Source: CALROG01 sp943369755 (GTDB lineage: Bacteria; Pseudomonadota; Gammaproteobacteria; Burkholderiales; Burkholderiaceae_C). From it: a stretch of 64,000 nt of DNA. Below are positions 35,907-44,136 of the stretch, piece by piece; the first letter of the stretch is position 1; the number at the start of each line of letters is the position of its first letter. The stretch covers positions 1 to 64,000 of the forward strand of contig CALROG020000012.1 in assembly GCA_943369755.1 (NCBI GenBank). The letters are read 5' to 3'. The notes under the pieces are model-generated. The model did not search any database. It was given only the letters and a program-made list of their open reading frames with translations, and was not told where the DNA came from. The position numbers and the translations under genes were made by a program.

Positions 35907-37399
35907 ATCTGCGGTGCCGGCTTCTTCACGGCCGCATAGCGCTGCAGCGTGCGCTGGCGTGCCTGGTCGTGCTGCACCACACGGTGCGGATAGTTCCCTC
36001 CCAATTCCACACCGGCGGCCACCAGTTCCATGGGTTTGGCGTCCCAGGGCGCGTGCAGCGCAGCATCGGGCAGCCTGGCCAACTGCGGCAGGTAGCGCCG
36101 GATGAAGCGGCCCTGCGCATCAAACTTTTCGCTCTGGCTGACCGGGTTAAAAATGCGGAAGTAGGGCTGGGCGTCGCAGCCGCTGGAGCTGGCCCACTGC
36201 CAGCCCCCGTTGTTGGCGGAGAGGTCAAAGTCGTTGAGCTTGAGCGCAAAGTAGCGCTCGCCCCAGCGCCAGTCCAGCCCCAGGTCTTTGCACAGGAAGC
36301 TGGCCACCACCATGCGCAGACGGTTGTGCATATAGCCGGTCTGGTTAATCTGCGCCATCGCCGCGTCCACCAGGGGGTAGCCCGTGCGGCCTTCGCACCA
36401 GGCCTTGAACAGGGCCTCGGCAGGCGGGCCTTGCTCCCAGGCAATTGCGTCGTATTCGGGCTTGAAGCTGCGGCTCTGGCCATCGGGCGCGTTGGCCACA
36501 TGCGGAAAGTTTGCCAGGATCTGGAAGTAAAAGTCGCGCCAGATCAGCTCGCCCAGCCACACCGCCGCCCCGGCATTGCCCCGCAGCGCCAGCGGGTGTG
36601 CCCGCGCCGCCAGTTGCCGCACGGACACGGTGCCAAACCGCAGGTGCACGCTGAGGTAGCTGGGACCCTTGACGGCGGGGAAGTTGCGCGTGTCTTCATA
36701 GCGGTCGATGCGTTCCAGAAACTCGTCAAACAGCCGCTGGCCGCCGCTGGCGCCGGTGGGAATTTTCAGCGCCGCCAGATTGGTCGGGGTAAAGCCGATG
36801 CCTTGCAGCGTCGGCACGGGCTGGCGCAGCGCCTCGGGGCGCGGTGCCAGCGCCTGCTGGTAGCGGGCCACCGGATAGGGCTTGAGGTAGAACGCGTCCA
36901 CCTTCTTGAGCCAGGCGTTCTTGTAGGGGGTGAACACGCCATAGGGCTTGCCGGCCTGCGTCAGCAGCTCGGCGCGCTCAAAAATCACCTGGTCCTTGGC
37001 GCTGTGAAAGGCAATGCCGGTGGCCGCCAGCGCGTCGCGCACCTGGGCGTCGCGGGCCAGGGCCTGTGGCTCGTAGTCATGGTTGGTGAACACCGCCTGC
37101 ACGCCGAGTTCGCCGGCCAGACGAGGCAACTCGTCGGGGCCCCAAGCGTGCCGCACGATCAGCCCGCCGCTGGTGTGGCCGCTGCGCGCGCGCAGGTCGG
37201 CGTCGAGCTCGACCAGCGAGTCACGGATGAACTCCACCCGCCGGTCCGCGCGCGTCAGGGCGTCCAGGATCGCCCGGTCGAACACAAACACGCAGTGCAC
37301 CTGCGCGCAGGCCTTGAGCGCGTGATAAAGCGCGGCGTTGTCGTCGCAGCGCAGGTCGCGGCGAAACCACATCAGCCCGCTGGGGTAGGTCTTGTCCAT
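35900..37399 (-). CDS. phrB: Deoxyribodipyrimidine photolyase (class I CPD type)
   Basis: The start is the ATG at 37399 (499 residues, MDKTYPSGLMWFRRDLR). The N-terminal antenna-binding domain has LMWFRRDLRCDDNAAL. The FAD-binding C-terminal domain has GRTGYPLVDAAMAQINQTGYMHNRLRM and RWGERYFALKLNDFDLSANNGGWQWASSSGCDAQPYFRIFNP, including the Asn and Trp residues of the photolyase active site. The enzyme repairs cyclobutane pyrimidine dimers with blue light. The stop codon is supplied by the 48-bp repeat, making the C terminus end APQML. It is divergent from yqgE. Confidence 0.94.
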   Translation of the reverse strand: MDKTYPSGLMWFRRDLRCDDNAALYHALKACAQVHCVFVFDRAILDALTRADRRVEFIRDSLVELDADLRARSGHTSGGLIVRHAWGPDELPRLAGELGVQAVFTNHDYEPQALARDAQVRDALAATGIAFHSAKDQVIFERAELLTQAGKPYGVFTPYKNAWLKKVDAFYLKPYPVARYQQALAPRPEALRQPVPTLQGIGFTPTNLAALKIPTGASGGQRLFDEFLERIDRYEDTRNFPAVKGPSYLSVHLRFGTVSVRQLAARAHPLALRGNAGAAVWLGELIWRDFYFQILANFPHVANAPDGQSRSFKPEYDAIAWEQGPPAEALFKAWCEGRTGYPLVDAAMAQINQTGYMHNRLRMVVASFLCKDLGLDWRWGERYFALKLNDFDLSANNGGWQWASSSGCDAQPYFRIFNPVSQSEKFDAQGRFIRRYLPQLARLPDAALHAPWDAKPMELVAAGVELGGNYPHRVVQHDQARQRTLQRYAAVKKPAPQML

Positions 37400-37452
37400 A
37401 GGAAAGCATCGGGGCCCGTGCCCGCCCGGCGGGCGAGAGTAAAATTGGCCGC

Positions 37453-38052
37453 ATGCCACCGGATTCTGCCCCCATCAACCTGACGCATCACTTCCTGATT
37501 GCGATGCCCGGGCTGGAGGACGAGGCTTTCGCCCGCAGCGTTGTCTACCTGTGCGAACACAGCGAGCGCGGCGCGCTGGGGCTGGTGATCAACAAACCCA
37601 GCGACATCAACCTCAAGAACCTGTTTGACAAGGTCGAGCTGCCGCTGCGCCGCGACGACCTGAGCGACACCCCTGTGTTCCACGGCGGCCCGGTCCAGAC
37701 CGAACGCGGCTTTGTGTTGCACGAGCCGTTTTTCTCCGGTGACGTGCCGTCCAACGAGTCGGTGTACGCCTCGACCATGACCATCCCCGGCGGGCTGGAA
37801 ATGACCACCTCCAAAGACGTTCTGGAAGCCCTGTCCACCGGTGCTGGCCCGCGCAAGGTACTGGTGTCGCTGGGGTATTCAGCCTGGGGCGAAGGGCAGC
37901 TTGAATCCGAGCTGGCCGAAAACAGCTGGCTGACCGTGGGGGCCGACCCGGCCGTGATTTTTGACACGCCGGTTGACCAGCGCTATGCCCGCGCCCTCAA
38001 GCTGCTGGGCCTGGAAGCCTGGATGCTGTCGCCCGAGGCGGGGCACGCGTGA
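37453..38052 (+). CDS. YqgE/AlgH family protein
   Basis: This protein has 199 residues. The UPF0301 signature is LTHHFLIAMPGLEDEAFARSVVYLCEHSERGALGLVINKP, followed by VFHGGPVQTERGFVLHE and LVSLGYSAWGEGQLESE. The biochemical function is unknown; the gene is called algH in Pseudomonas. It heads an overlapping run with ruvX and pyrR, and its stop overlaps the ruvX start. Confidence 0.94.
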   Translation: MPPDSAPINLTHHFLIAMPGLEDEAFARSVVYLCEHSERGALGLVINKPSDINLKNLFDKVELPLRRDDLSDTPVFHGGPVQTERGFVLHEPFFSGDVPSNESVYASTMTIPGGLEMTTSKDVLEALSTGAGPRKVLVSLGYSAWGEGQLESELAENSWLTVGADPAVIFDTPVDQRYARALKLLGLEAWMLSPEAGHA

Positions 38053-38465
38053 TGAGCACCCCCGTGCTCAACGTCCCCCTTCACCTCCAAACTTTTTTAG
38101 CCTTTGACTTCGGTTTGAAGCGAACCGGCGTTGCCAGTGGCAACCGTTTGCTCAAAAGTGCCGAGCCGCGCGGCACCCTGCGTGCCGAGGGCGACGCCCG
38201 CTGGGCGCTGGTGCAAAAGCAGCTCCGCGACTGGCAGCCCGACGCCCTGGTAGTGGGCGTGCCGTTTCACCCCGACGGTGACAGCCACGACAATACCGAA
38301 CGTGCGCGCAAGTTCGCGCGCCAGTTGCGGGGCCGGTTTGGCCTGCCGGTGTTCGAGGTGGACGAACGCTACAGCACCACCGAGGCGCTGCAAGACGGTG
38401 CCAAAGACCCTGACGCCGGTGCCGCCTGCATCATTCTTGAACAGTTTTTGAGGAGCCTGCCATGA
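38052..38465 (+). CDS. ruvX: RuvX (YqgF), pre-16S rRNA nuclease / putative Holliday junction resolvase
   Basis: This protein has 137 residues from the ATG at 38052; a GTG at 38049 is also possible. The RNase H-like fold is seen in LAFDFGLKRTGVASGN (first catalytic Asp), LVVGVPFHPDGDSHDNTERARKF and FEVDERYSTTEAL (Glu), and the final Asp of KDPDAGAACIIL. YqgF matures the 5' end of 16S rRNA in E. coli. The last codons overlap the pyrR start (ATGA). Confidence 0.93.
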   Translation: MSTPVLNVPLHLQTFLAFDFGLKRTGVASGNRLLKSAEPRGTLRAEGDARWALVQKQLRDWQPDALVVGVPFHPDGDSHDNTERARKFARQLRGRFGLPVFEVDERYSTTEALQDGAKDPDAGAACIILEQFLRSLP

Positions 38466-38977
38466 GCACGTTGGTACTGGATGCTGAGGCGCTGTACAAG
38501 GAGCTGCTGCGCGGCGTCGCGGCGCTGCGTGCGGCCAGCGACGCCCGGCTGGTGGGCATCACCTCGGGCGGAGCCTGGCTGGCCGAGCGGCTGCAAAAAG
38601 ACCTGGGCCTGGCAGGCCGCGCAGGGGTTATCTCTTCGGCCATGCACCGCGACGACTTTTCCCGCCGCGGCATGGCCGCCACCGCCCAGCAGACCCAGCT
38701 GGACTTTGATGTCAATGGCACCCACGTGATCCTGCTGGACGACGTGCTCTACACCGGGCGCACCATTCGCGCGGTGCTCAACGAGCTGTTTGACTATGGC
38801 CGCCCCGCCAGCGTGAAGCTGGCCGTGCTGGTGGACCGGGGTGGGCGCGAGTTGCCGGTGGAGGCCGACCTTGCCGCCGCCCGGGTGGCGCTGCCCCCGG
38901 CGCAGTCACTGGCCCTGGCGCGCAGCGCGCAGGGCCAGTTCAGCTTCAAGGTGGAACAGAAACCCGAAGGCACCTGA
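38462..38977 (+). CDS. pyrR: PyrR, uracil phosphoribosyltransferase / pyr regulator family
   Basis: This protein has 171 residues. The type I phosphoribosyltransferase fold has the PRPP loop HVILLDDVLYTGRTIRAVLNEL and LVGITSGGAWLAERLQ, plus a SSAMHRDDFSRRG segment typical of PyrR. In Gram-positive bacteria PyrR is an RNA-binding attenuator. In betaproteobacteria its regulatory role is less certain, and no attenuator was seen upstream of this operon. pyrB begins two bases after its stop. Confidence 0.9.
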   Translation: MSTLVLDAEALYKELLRGVAALRAASDARLVGITSGGAWLAERLQKDLGLAGRAGVISSAMHRDDFSRRGMAATAQQTQLDFDVNGTHVILLDDVLYTGRTIRAVLNELFDYGRPASVKLAVLVDRGGRELPVEADLAAARVALPPAQSLALARSAQGQFSFKVEQKPEGT

Positions 38978-38979
38978 CC

Positions 38980-39942
38980 ATGCTGTACAAACGCAATCCC
39001 CAACTCAACAAGAACGGTGAACTGGTTCACCTGCTGTCCATTGAAGGCCTGCCCAAAGACATCGTCACCCATATTCTGGACACTGCGGCCAACTTTGTAA
39101 GCGTGAGCGACCGCGAAGTAAAAAAAGTGCCACTGCTGCGTGGCAAGAGCGTGTTCAACCTGTTCTTCGAGAACAGCACCCGCACCCGCACCACATTTGA
39201 AATAGCCGCCACGCGCCTGAGCGCCGACGTGATCAACCTGGACATTGCGCGCAGCTCTGCGGCCAAGGGCGAGTCGCTGCTGGACACCATTGCCAACCTC
39301 AGCGCCATGGCGGCTGACTTGTTTGTGGTGCGCCACAGCGAAAGCGGCGCGCCTTACCTGATTGCCCAGCATGTGGCACCGCATGTGCACGTGATCAATG
39401 CCGGGGATGGCCGCCACGCCCACCCGACCCAGGGCCTGCTGGACATGTACACCATCCGGCACTACAAGAAAGACTTCAGCAACCTGACCGTGGCGATTGT
39501 GGGCGACGTACTGCATTCGCGGGTGGCGCGTTCGGACATTCACGCTCTCACCACGCTGGGCTGCGCCGAAGTGCGCGTGGTCGGCCCCAAGACGCTGGTG
39601 CCCAGCGACATGGCGCAAATGGGCGTGCGGGTGTGCCACACCCTGGAAGAGGGCATCAGGGGCTGCGACGTGGTGATCATGCTGCGCCTGCAAAACGAGC
39701 GCATGAGCGGCGCGCTGCTGCCCAGCAGCCAGGAGTTTTTCAAGAGTTTTGGACTGACGCCCGAGAAGCTGACCCTGGCCAAACCCGACGCCATCGTGAT
39801 GCACCCGGGCCCGATCAACCGGGGCGTGGAGATTGACTCCGCCGTGGTGGACGGCAAGCAAAGCGTGATCCTGCCGCAGGTCACCTTTGGCATCGCGGTG
39901 CGCATGGCGGTGATGGGAATAGTGGCCGGGAACGAGGCATAA
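38980..39942 (+). CDS. pyrB: PyrB, aspartate carbamoyltransferase catalytic chain
   Basis: This protein has 320 residues. The carbamoyl phosphate motif is FFENSTRTRTTFEIAATRLSAD, and the aspartate-binding region includes PTQGLLDMYTIRHY, IVGDVLHSRVARSD and VVIMLRLQNERM. The end carries MHPGPINRGVEIDSAVV. It condenses carbamoyl phosphate with aspartate, the first committed step of pyrimidine synthesis. There is no pyrI beside it; instead the next gene is an inactive DHOase-like pyrC', the architecture of the class A ATCase holoenzyme of Pseudomonas. Confidence 0.97.
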   Translation: MLYKRNPQLNKNGELVHLLSIEGLPKDIVTHILDTAANFVSVSDREVKKVPLLRGKSVFNLFFENSTRTRTTFEIAATRLSADVINLDIARSSAAKGESLLDTIANLSAMAADLFVVRHSESGAPYLIAQHVAPHVHVINAGDGRHAHPTQGLLDMYTIRHYKKDFSNLTVAIVGDVLHSRVARSDIHALTTLGCAEVRVVGPKTLVPSDMAQMGVRVCHTLEEGIRGCDVVIMLRLQNERMSGALLPSSQEFFKSFGLTPEKLTLAKPDAIVMHPGPINRGVEIDSAVVDGKQSVILPQVTFGIAVRMAVMGIVAGNEA

Positions 39943-39946
39943 CAGC

Positions 39947-41239
39947 ATGAAAATCCTGATCAAAAACGGCCGCGTGATTGACCCGGCCAGCAACTTTGAC
40001 GCGATCGCCGATGTGGCGATTGGCGCGGGCCGCATCATCGCCATCGGCCGGGTACCAGACGACTTCTTGCCCAACAAGACGATTGACGCCAACGGCTGCA
40101 TCGTCGCGCCGGGTTTGGTGGATCTGGCCGCGCGCCTGCGCGAGCCCGGCTACGAACACGAAGGCATGCTGGAAAGCGAAATGGCGGCCGCAGTGGCCGG
40201 CGGCGTTACCAGCCTGGTTTGCCCACCCGACACCGACCCGGTGCTGGACGAGCCCGGCTTGGTGGAAATGCTCAAGATGCGCGCCGAGAAGCTGCACCAG
40301 GCGCGGGTGTTCCCGCTGGGCGCGCTGACCCGCGGGCTGGCGGGTGAAGTGCTCACCGAAATGGCCGAACTCACCGAAGCCGGCTGCGTCGGCTTCAGCC
40401 AGGCCGAGGTGCCGCTACTGAACACCCAGGTGCTGCAGCGCGCCATGCAGTACGCCGCCACCTACGGCTACACCGTCTGGCTGCGCCCCCAGGAGCTGTG
40501 GCTGGGCAAGGGCGTGGCGGCCAGCGGCGCGCTGGCCACCCGGCTGGGCCTGAGTGGCGTGCCGGTGGCGGCCGAGACGATTGCGCTGCACACCATTTTT
40601 GAGCTGATGCGCTCGACCGGTGTGCGGGTGCACCTGTGCCGCATCAGCAGCGCCCAGGGCCTGGCGCTGGTGCGCAAGGCCAAAGACGACGGCCTGCCGG
40701 TGAGCTGCGACATCAGCATCAACTCGCTGCACCTCACGGACACCGACATTGGCTACTTCGACAGCCGGATGCGGCTGAACCCACCGCTGCGCCAGCAGCG
40801 CGACCGCGACGCCCTGCGCGAGGGCCTGGCAGACGGCACGGTGGACGCGCTGGCAAGTGACCACACCCCGGTGGATGAAGACGCCAAGACCCTTCCCTTT
40901 GCCGAGGCCGAGCCCGGCGCCACCGGGCTGGAGCTGCTGCTGGGCCTGTCGCTGAAGTGGGGGCAAGAAAGTGGCGTGGGCCTGACCCGCGCGTTGGCGG
41001 TGCTGACCAGCGAGCCGGCCCGGGTGCTGGGCAGCGCCCTGGGCACGCTGCAGGCCAGTGCCGGGCAACTGGTGGCCGGCGGTGTGGCCGACCTGTGCAT
41101 TTTTGACCCGTTGGCTGCATGGGTTGTGCAGCCCGACGCGCTGCGCAGCCAGGGCAAACACACGCCTTTTTCTGGCTACGAGCTACCCTGCCGCGTGCGC
41201 TGCACCATCGTGGGCGGGCATGTTGCGTTTGAGGTTTAG
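39947..41239 (+). CDS. pyrX: PyrC' (PyrX), dihydroorotase-like ATCase partner, metal ligands missing
   Basis: This protein has 430 residues, an amidohydrolase fold most like dihydroorotase. The usual metal-binding DLHVHLREPG is DLAARLREPG here, so both first-site His are lost. The later His sites are also changed (HLCRISSAQG and CDISINSLHLTDT). The Asp in DALASDHTP and the fold are kept. In Pseudomonas such pseudo-DHOases have no activity but are needed for assembly of the dodecameric ATCase with PyrB. The four-base spacing from pyrB supports equal production. A genuine pyrC must lie elsewhere. Confidence 0.92.
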   Translation: MKILIKNGRVIDPASNFDAIADVAIGAGRIIAIGRVPDDFLPNKTIDANGCIVAPGLVDLAARLREPGYEHEGMLESEMAAAVAGGVTSLVCPPDTDPVLDEPGLVEMLKMRAEKLHQARVFPLGALTRGLAGEVLTEMAELTEAGCVGFSQAEVPLLNTQVLQRAMQYAATYGYTVWLRPQELWLGKGVAASGALATRLGLSGVPVAAETIALHTIFELMRSTGVRVHLCRISSAQGLALVRKAKDDGLPVSCDISINSLHLTDTDIGYFDSRMRLNPPLRQQRDRDALREGLADGTVDALASDHTPVDEDAKTLPFAEAEPGATGLELLLGLSLKWGQESGVGLTRALAVLTSEPARVLGSALGTLQASAGQLVAGGVADLCIFDPLAAWVVQPDALRSQGKHTPFSGYELPCRVRCTIVGGHVAFEV

Positions 41240-41251
41240 GCCAGGCCTGAC

Positions 41252-41986
41252 ATGAAGTCGCTTGCTGCGGGCTTCAAGTTGCTGCGTGCGCTGTGGCATG
41301 CCTTTGCGGGCTGGGCCACCATCGTTGTGGTGTTCCCGCGCCTGCTGCCCGACCAGCGCTACATCCGGGTGCAGGTTTGGGCCCGCCAGATGCTGGCGAT
41401 TCTGGGCATTGACCTGCAACTGCGCGGCACACCGCCTGCGCAGGGCCCGGTGTTGCTGGTGGCCAACCATATTTCGTGGCTGGACATTCCGGTGATGCAC
41501 GCCGCGCGGCACTGCCGCTTTGTGTCCAAGAGCGAGGTCAGGCATTGGCCCTTGATCGGCACGCTGTCCACCGGCACCGGCACCCTGTACATCGAACGCG
41601 AGTCGCGCCGCGACGCCATGCGCGTAGTGCACCAGATGGCCGACGCGCTGAAGGCCGGCGACATCCTGGCCGTGTTCCCCGAGGGCACCACCAGCGACGG
41701 CATCAGCCTGCTGCCGTTTCACGCCAACCTGATCCAGGCCGCCATCGCGGCCAGCGTACCGGTGCAGCCAGTGGCGCTGAGCTTCATTGACGTGGCCACC
41801 GGCCAGACCAGCCTGGCGCCGTGCTACATCAACGACGACACGCTGTTCGGCTCGATCTGGCGCACCCTGACCGCCCCGCGCATTGCCGCCGTGGTGACCT
41901 ACGGCGAGCCCCAGCCCGCCCAAGGCCGCGAGCGCCGGGTTTGGGCGGCAGAGTTGCGGGCGGAGGTGATGCGGCTGCGGGGTTGA
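41252..41986 (+). CDS. plsC: PlsC-type 1-acyl-sn-glycerol-3-phosphate acyltransferase
   Basis: This protein has 244 residues. An N-terminal hydrophobic part (AFAGWATIVVVFPRLL) anchors it to the inner membrane. The acyltransferase block I is NHISWLDIPVMHA (HX4D), block III is FPEGTTSDGISLLPF, and VPVQPVALSF is block IV. It makes phosphatidic acid from lysophosphatidic acid and acyl-ACP or acyl-CoA. Some family members are instead ornithine-lipid or lipid A acyltransferases. It lies 12 bases after pyrC' and is probably the last gene of the operon. Confidence 0.88.
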   Translation: MKSLAAGFKLLRALWHAFAGWATIVVVFPRLLPDQRYIRVQVWARQMLAILGIDLQLRGTPPAQGPVLLVANHISWLDIPVMHAARHCRFVSKSEVRHWPLIGTLSTGTGTLYIERESRRDAMRVVHQMADALKAGDILAVFPEGTTSDGISLLPFHANLIQAAIAASVPVQPVALSFIDVATGQTSLAPCYINDDTLFGSIWRTLTAPRIAAVVTYGEPQPAQGRERRVWAAELRAEVMRLRG

Positions 41987-42010
41987 GCACCCGTACGGCC
42001 CGGGTTACCC

Positions 42011-42228
42011 CCGTTCGGCCTGAGCCTGTCGAAGGCCTGAGCTTGAAGCTGGCGCCACTCCCCCTTGGTTGGCCAGCACGCCGGGCGTCCGCAGCGTGTC
42101 GACTCCACATCTCGCGGGCACCTGCTTCTGGTGCGCCAGCGCTTTTTCATCAACGCGATGGTCTGTCCGCAATCTCTGTAGCAACCGCGAACAGCTCCGT
42201 CGCCCCGCTGCAGCCACCCGCCACGCCT
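42011..42228 (+). repeat. Inverted repeat, left arm of an ORF-bearing cassette
   Basis: It is about 218 bp and matches the reverse complement of 42597-42837 at about 85 % by eye. The inner 55 bp (42174-42228) are identical, and a 24-bp block around TCGACTCCACATCTCGCGGG is also identical. The outer end starts CCGTTCGGCCTGAGCCTGTC, a form of the CCTTCGACAAGCTCAGG palindrome found dispersed in many proteobacteria. No transposase is present. Confidence 0.8.
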
Positions 42229-42269
42229 GCGCAAGTGGCTGGCACACGGTTTGACATAAACTGTGCGCG

Positions 42270-42521
42270 ATGATGACGACACCAGTCCCGCCTTCGCCCC
42301 ATCCCCGAGCAGTGTTGCTTGCACGGATATTTTTGGTGGTGGTCGGGCTTGCCGCAACTGCAGTAGGCGCTGCGCTGTGGGTCGGAGTGCTCGCAAGCAC
42401 TTCGGCGTTGGCGCTGGCGGTTGCACTGGTCGTAGGAGTAGCCTGCTTAACGTCGGCTTTTCTGGAGAAGCCCAGTGCAGTTGTGGCGACATTCCTGATT
42501 TTCTTCTTCCCGTGGACGTAA
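42270..42521 (+). CDS. Hypothetical two-helix membrane protein inside the inverted-repeat cassette
   Basis: The ORF has 83 residues starting ATGATG; the first ATG is 42270. After a Pro-rich tail it has two hydrophobic segments (LLARIFLVVVGLAATAVGAA and ALALAVALVVGVACLTSAF) and ends AVVATFLIFFFPWT. No family is recognised, and no good ribosome site is seen. It is the only good ORF between the repeat arms, with T-rich codons at its end unlike its neighbours. It may be a real small membrane protein or a chance hydrophobic frame. Confidence 0.4.
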   Translation: MMTTPVPPSPHPRAVLLARIFLVVVGLAATAVGAALWVGVLASTSALALAVALVVGVACLTSAFLEKPSAVVATFLIFFFPWT

Positions 42522-42596
42522 AGCCCAAGATCGAGGTCTGGTGACTCGCTGGGTTTTCACTGAGCGCACTTGTCGCTGAATTGACGAGCCTCTGGT

Positions 42597-42837
42597 AGGC
42601 GTGGCGGGTGGCTGCAGCGGGGCGACGGAGCTGTTCGCGGTTGCTACAGAGGTGGCACTCAAACCATCAAGTTGACGCAGCAATGCTGGCGCACCAGAAG
42701 CAGACGCCCGCGAGATGTGGAGTCGACACGGTGCGGACGCCCGGCGCGCTGGCCTGCCAGGTTCGAGTGGCGCCAGCTTTAGGCGCAGGCCTTCGACCCC
42801 TTCGACAAGCTCAGGACGGGCAGCTCAGGCCGAACGG
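42597..42837 (-). repeat. Inverted repeat, right arm of an ORF-bearing cassette
   Basis: It is about 241 bp and is the partner of 42011-42228. It contains a small extra insertion relative to the left arm near its outer end, where CCTTCGACCCCTTCGACAAG shows a doubled palindrome element. Bases 42838-42891 between this arm and the next repeat hold nothing I can identify. Confidence 0.8.
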
Positions 42838-42891
42838 AGGCTGTGTTCAGCCCGAAAAGAACTGGGCTCAGTCCCTACAGGCAACCAAAAC

Positions 42892-42939
42892 GCTACAAAA
42901 ATAATAGTGGCTCACGCAGCATCCACGCGGGCTGCAGCC
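42892..42939 (-). repeat. 48-bp dispersed repeat at the 3' end of the ABC ATPase gene
   Basis: The minus strand reads GGCTGCAGCCCGCGTGGATG, then CTGCGTGAGCCACTATTATT, then TTTGTAGC. The gene's last nine codons and its TGA stop (42912-42914, in GCGTGAGCC) lie inside the repeat. Confidence 0.85.
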
Positions 42940-44078
42940 GTTTTTGGCATTGAAATTGTGCTCGCAGACTGCTCTTTGCACGGCATTTGGCACAGCGCGC
43001 CGTTGTTGACCGGGCAGGCGCGATTGAAGGTGACCACATGGTCCACCTGGGCGCGGATGCCGATCCATTCGCCGATCTTGTGGTCGTGGTGGCTGGGCAC
43101 ATGGGCCAGCACCGTCTCACCGGTGGCCAGGCGCAGCGTGTACAAAAACTCCGAGCCGCGAAACGTCTTGCGCATGATCTCGGCCTTTACCGGCGCGTCG
43201 TCGTCATGCACGATGTCGTCGGCGCGCAGCAGCACGTCGCACTCGCCCGACGCAAACGCGCAGGGCAGGGGGCATTCGGCCACGTCGGTAAGCTCGCCCA
43301 GCGGCGTTTGCACCACCACCTGGTTATTTACCTCGCGCAGCGTGGCCGGCGTGAACACGCCGTGGCCAATGAAGTCGGCTACAAAGCGCGTGGCCGGGCG
43401 GTGGTACAGGGTGTAGGCGTCGTCCCACTGGTGCAGCCGGCCCTGGTGCATCACACCGATCACGTCGCCAATGGCAAAGGCTTCCATCTGGTCGTGCGTC
43501 ACAAACAGGGCCGTGGCCTGCGCTGCCTTCAGGATGCCGCGCACCTCGTGCGCCAGGCGTTCGCGCAGGTCTACGTCCAGGTTGGAGAAAGGCTCGTCCA
43601 GCAGCAGCAGTTGCGGCCGCGGTGCCAGGGCCCGGGCCAGCGCCACGCGCTGTTGCTGGCCGCCTGAAAGCTCATGCGGATAGCGGTGCTGGCTGCCGTC
43701 CAGCCCTACCAGTGCCAGCACCTCGGCTACGCGGGCTTTGCGTTCGGGTTTGGGGAGTTGGTGGATGCCAAAGCCCACGTTGTGCGCCACGTCCAGGTGC
43801 GGGAACAGCGCGTAGTCCTGAAACACCATGCCAATGCGTCGCTGCTCGGGTGCCAGGCTCTGGCTGGCGCTGCCCACCACCGCGCCCGAGAGCTTGATCT
43901 CGCCTGCGGCCACCGGCTCCAGTCCGGCCACGGCGCGCAACAGTGTGGTCTTGCCGCAGCCCGACGGGCCGATCAGCACACCGATGTCGCCCGCGCGCAG
44001 GCCGAACGACAGGTCGTCCACCGCAGCGCTGCTGCGGCCCGGGTACTGAACGCGAAGTTTGGAGACCTCCAGGTACAT
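42912..44078 (-). CDS. Iron-type ABC transporter ATP-binding protein (FbpC-like)
   Basis: This protein has 388 residues from the ATG at 44078 (MYLEVSKLRVQY); an ATG at 44087 is also possible. Motifs are LIGPSGCGKTTLLRAVAGLEP (Walker A), HELSGGQQQRVALARALA (signature) and LLLLDEPFSNLDV (Walker B), with a C-terminal TOBE-type extension. The N-terminal and Q-loop regions match FbpC/PotA-type importers of ferric iron. Its C terminus (KTAAARVDAA) is encoded by the 48-bp repeat, so the natural end has been replaced. It is divergent from the permease gene; no binding-protein gene is nearby. Confidence 0.86.
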   Translation of the reverse strand: MYLEVSKLRVQYPGRSSAAVDDLSFGLRAGDIGVLIGPSGCGKTTLLRAVAGLEPVAAGEIKLSGAVVGSASQSLAPEQRRIGMVFQDYALFPHLDVAHNVGFGIHQLPKPERKARVAEVLALVGLDGSQHRYPHELSGGQQQRVALARALAPRPQLLLLDEPFSNLDVDLRERLAHEVRGILKAAQATALFVTHDQMEAFAIGDVIGVMHQGRLHQWDDAYTLYHRPATRFVADFIGHGVFTPATLREVNNQVVVQTPLGELTDVAECPLPCAFASGECDVLLRADDIVHDDDAPVKAEIMRKTFRGSEFLYTLRLATGETVLAHVPSHHDHKIGEWIGIRAQVDHVVTFNRACPVNNGALCQMPCKEQSASTISMPKTAAARVDAA

Positions 44079-44092
44079 GCAGGGCATTGTAG

Positions 44093-44115
44093 ATGCTTAC
44101 AATTCTCATTTGCAT
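44093..44115. promoter_or_regulatory. Possible Fur box between divergent iron transporter genes
   Basis: The minus strand holds GCAAATGAGAATTGTAAGC, which matches 12 of 19 positions of the classic GATAATGATAATCATTATC. It lies between the starts of the ABC ATPase (44078) and the permease (44137), where a Fur repressor would control both. The match is moderate. Confidence 0.45.
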
Positions 44116-44136
44116 TGAAACGCCTGATTGCCCCTC

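Noticed and set aside
42011..42837. An integron gene cassette with attC sites
   Set aside because: No GTTRRRY core sites or integrase were seen, and the arms are inverted rather than direct.
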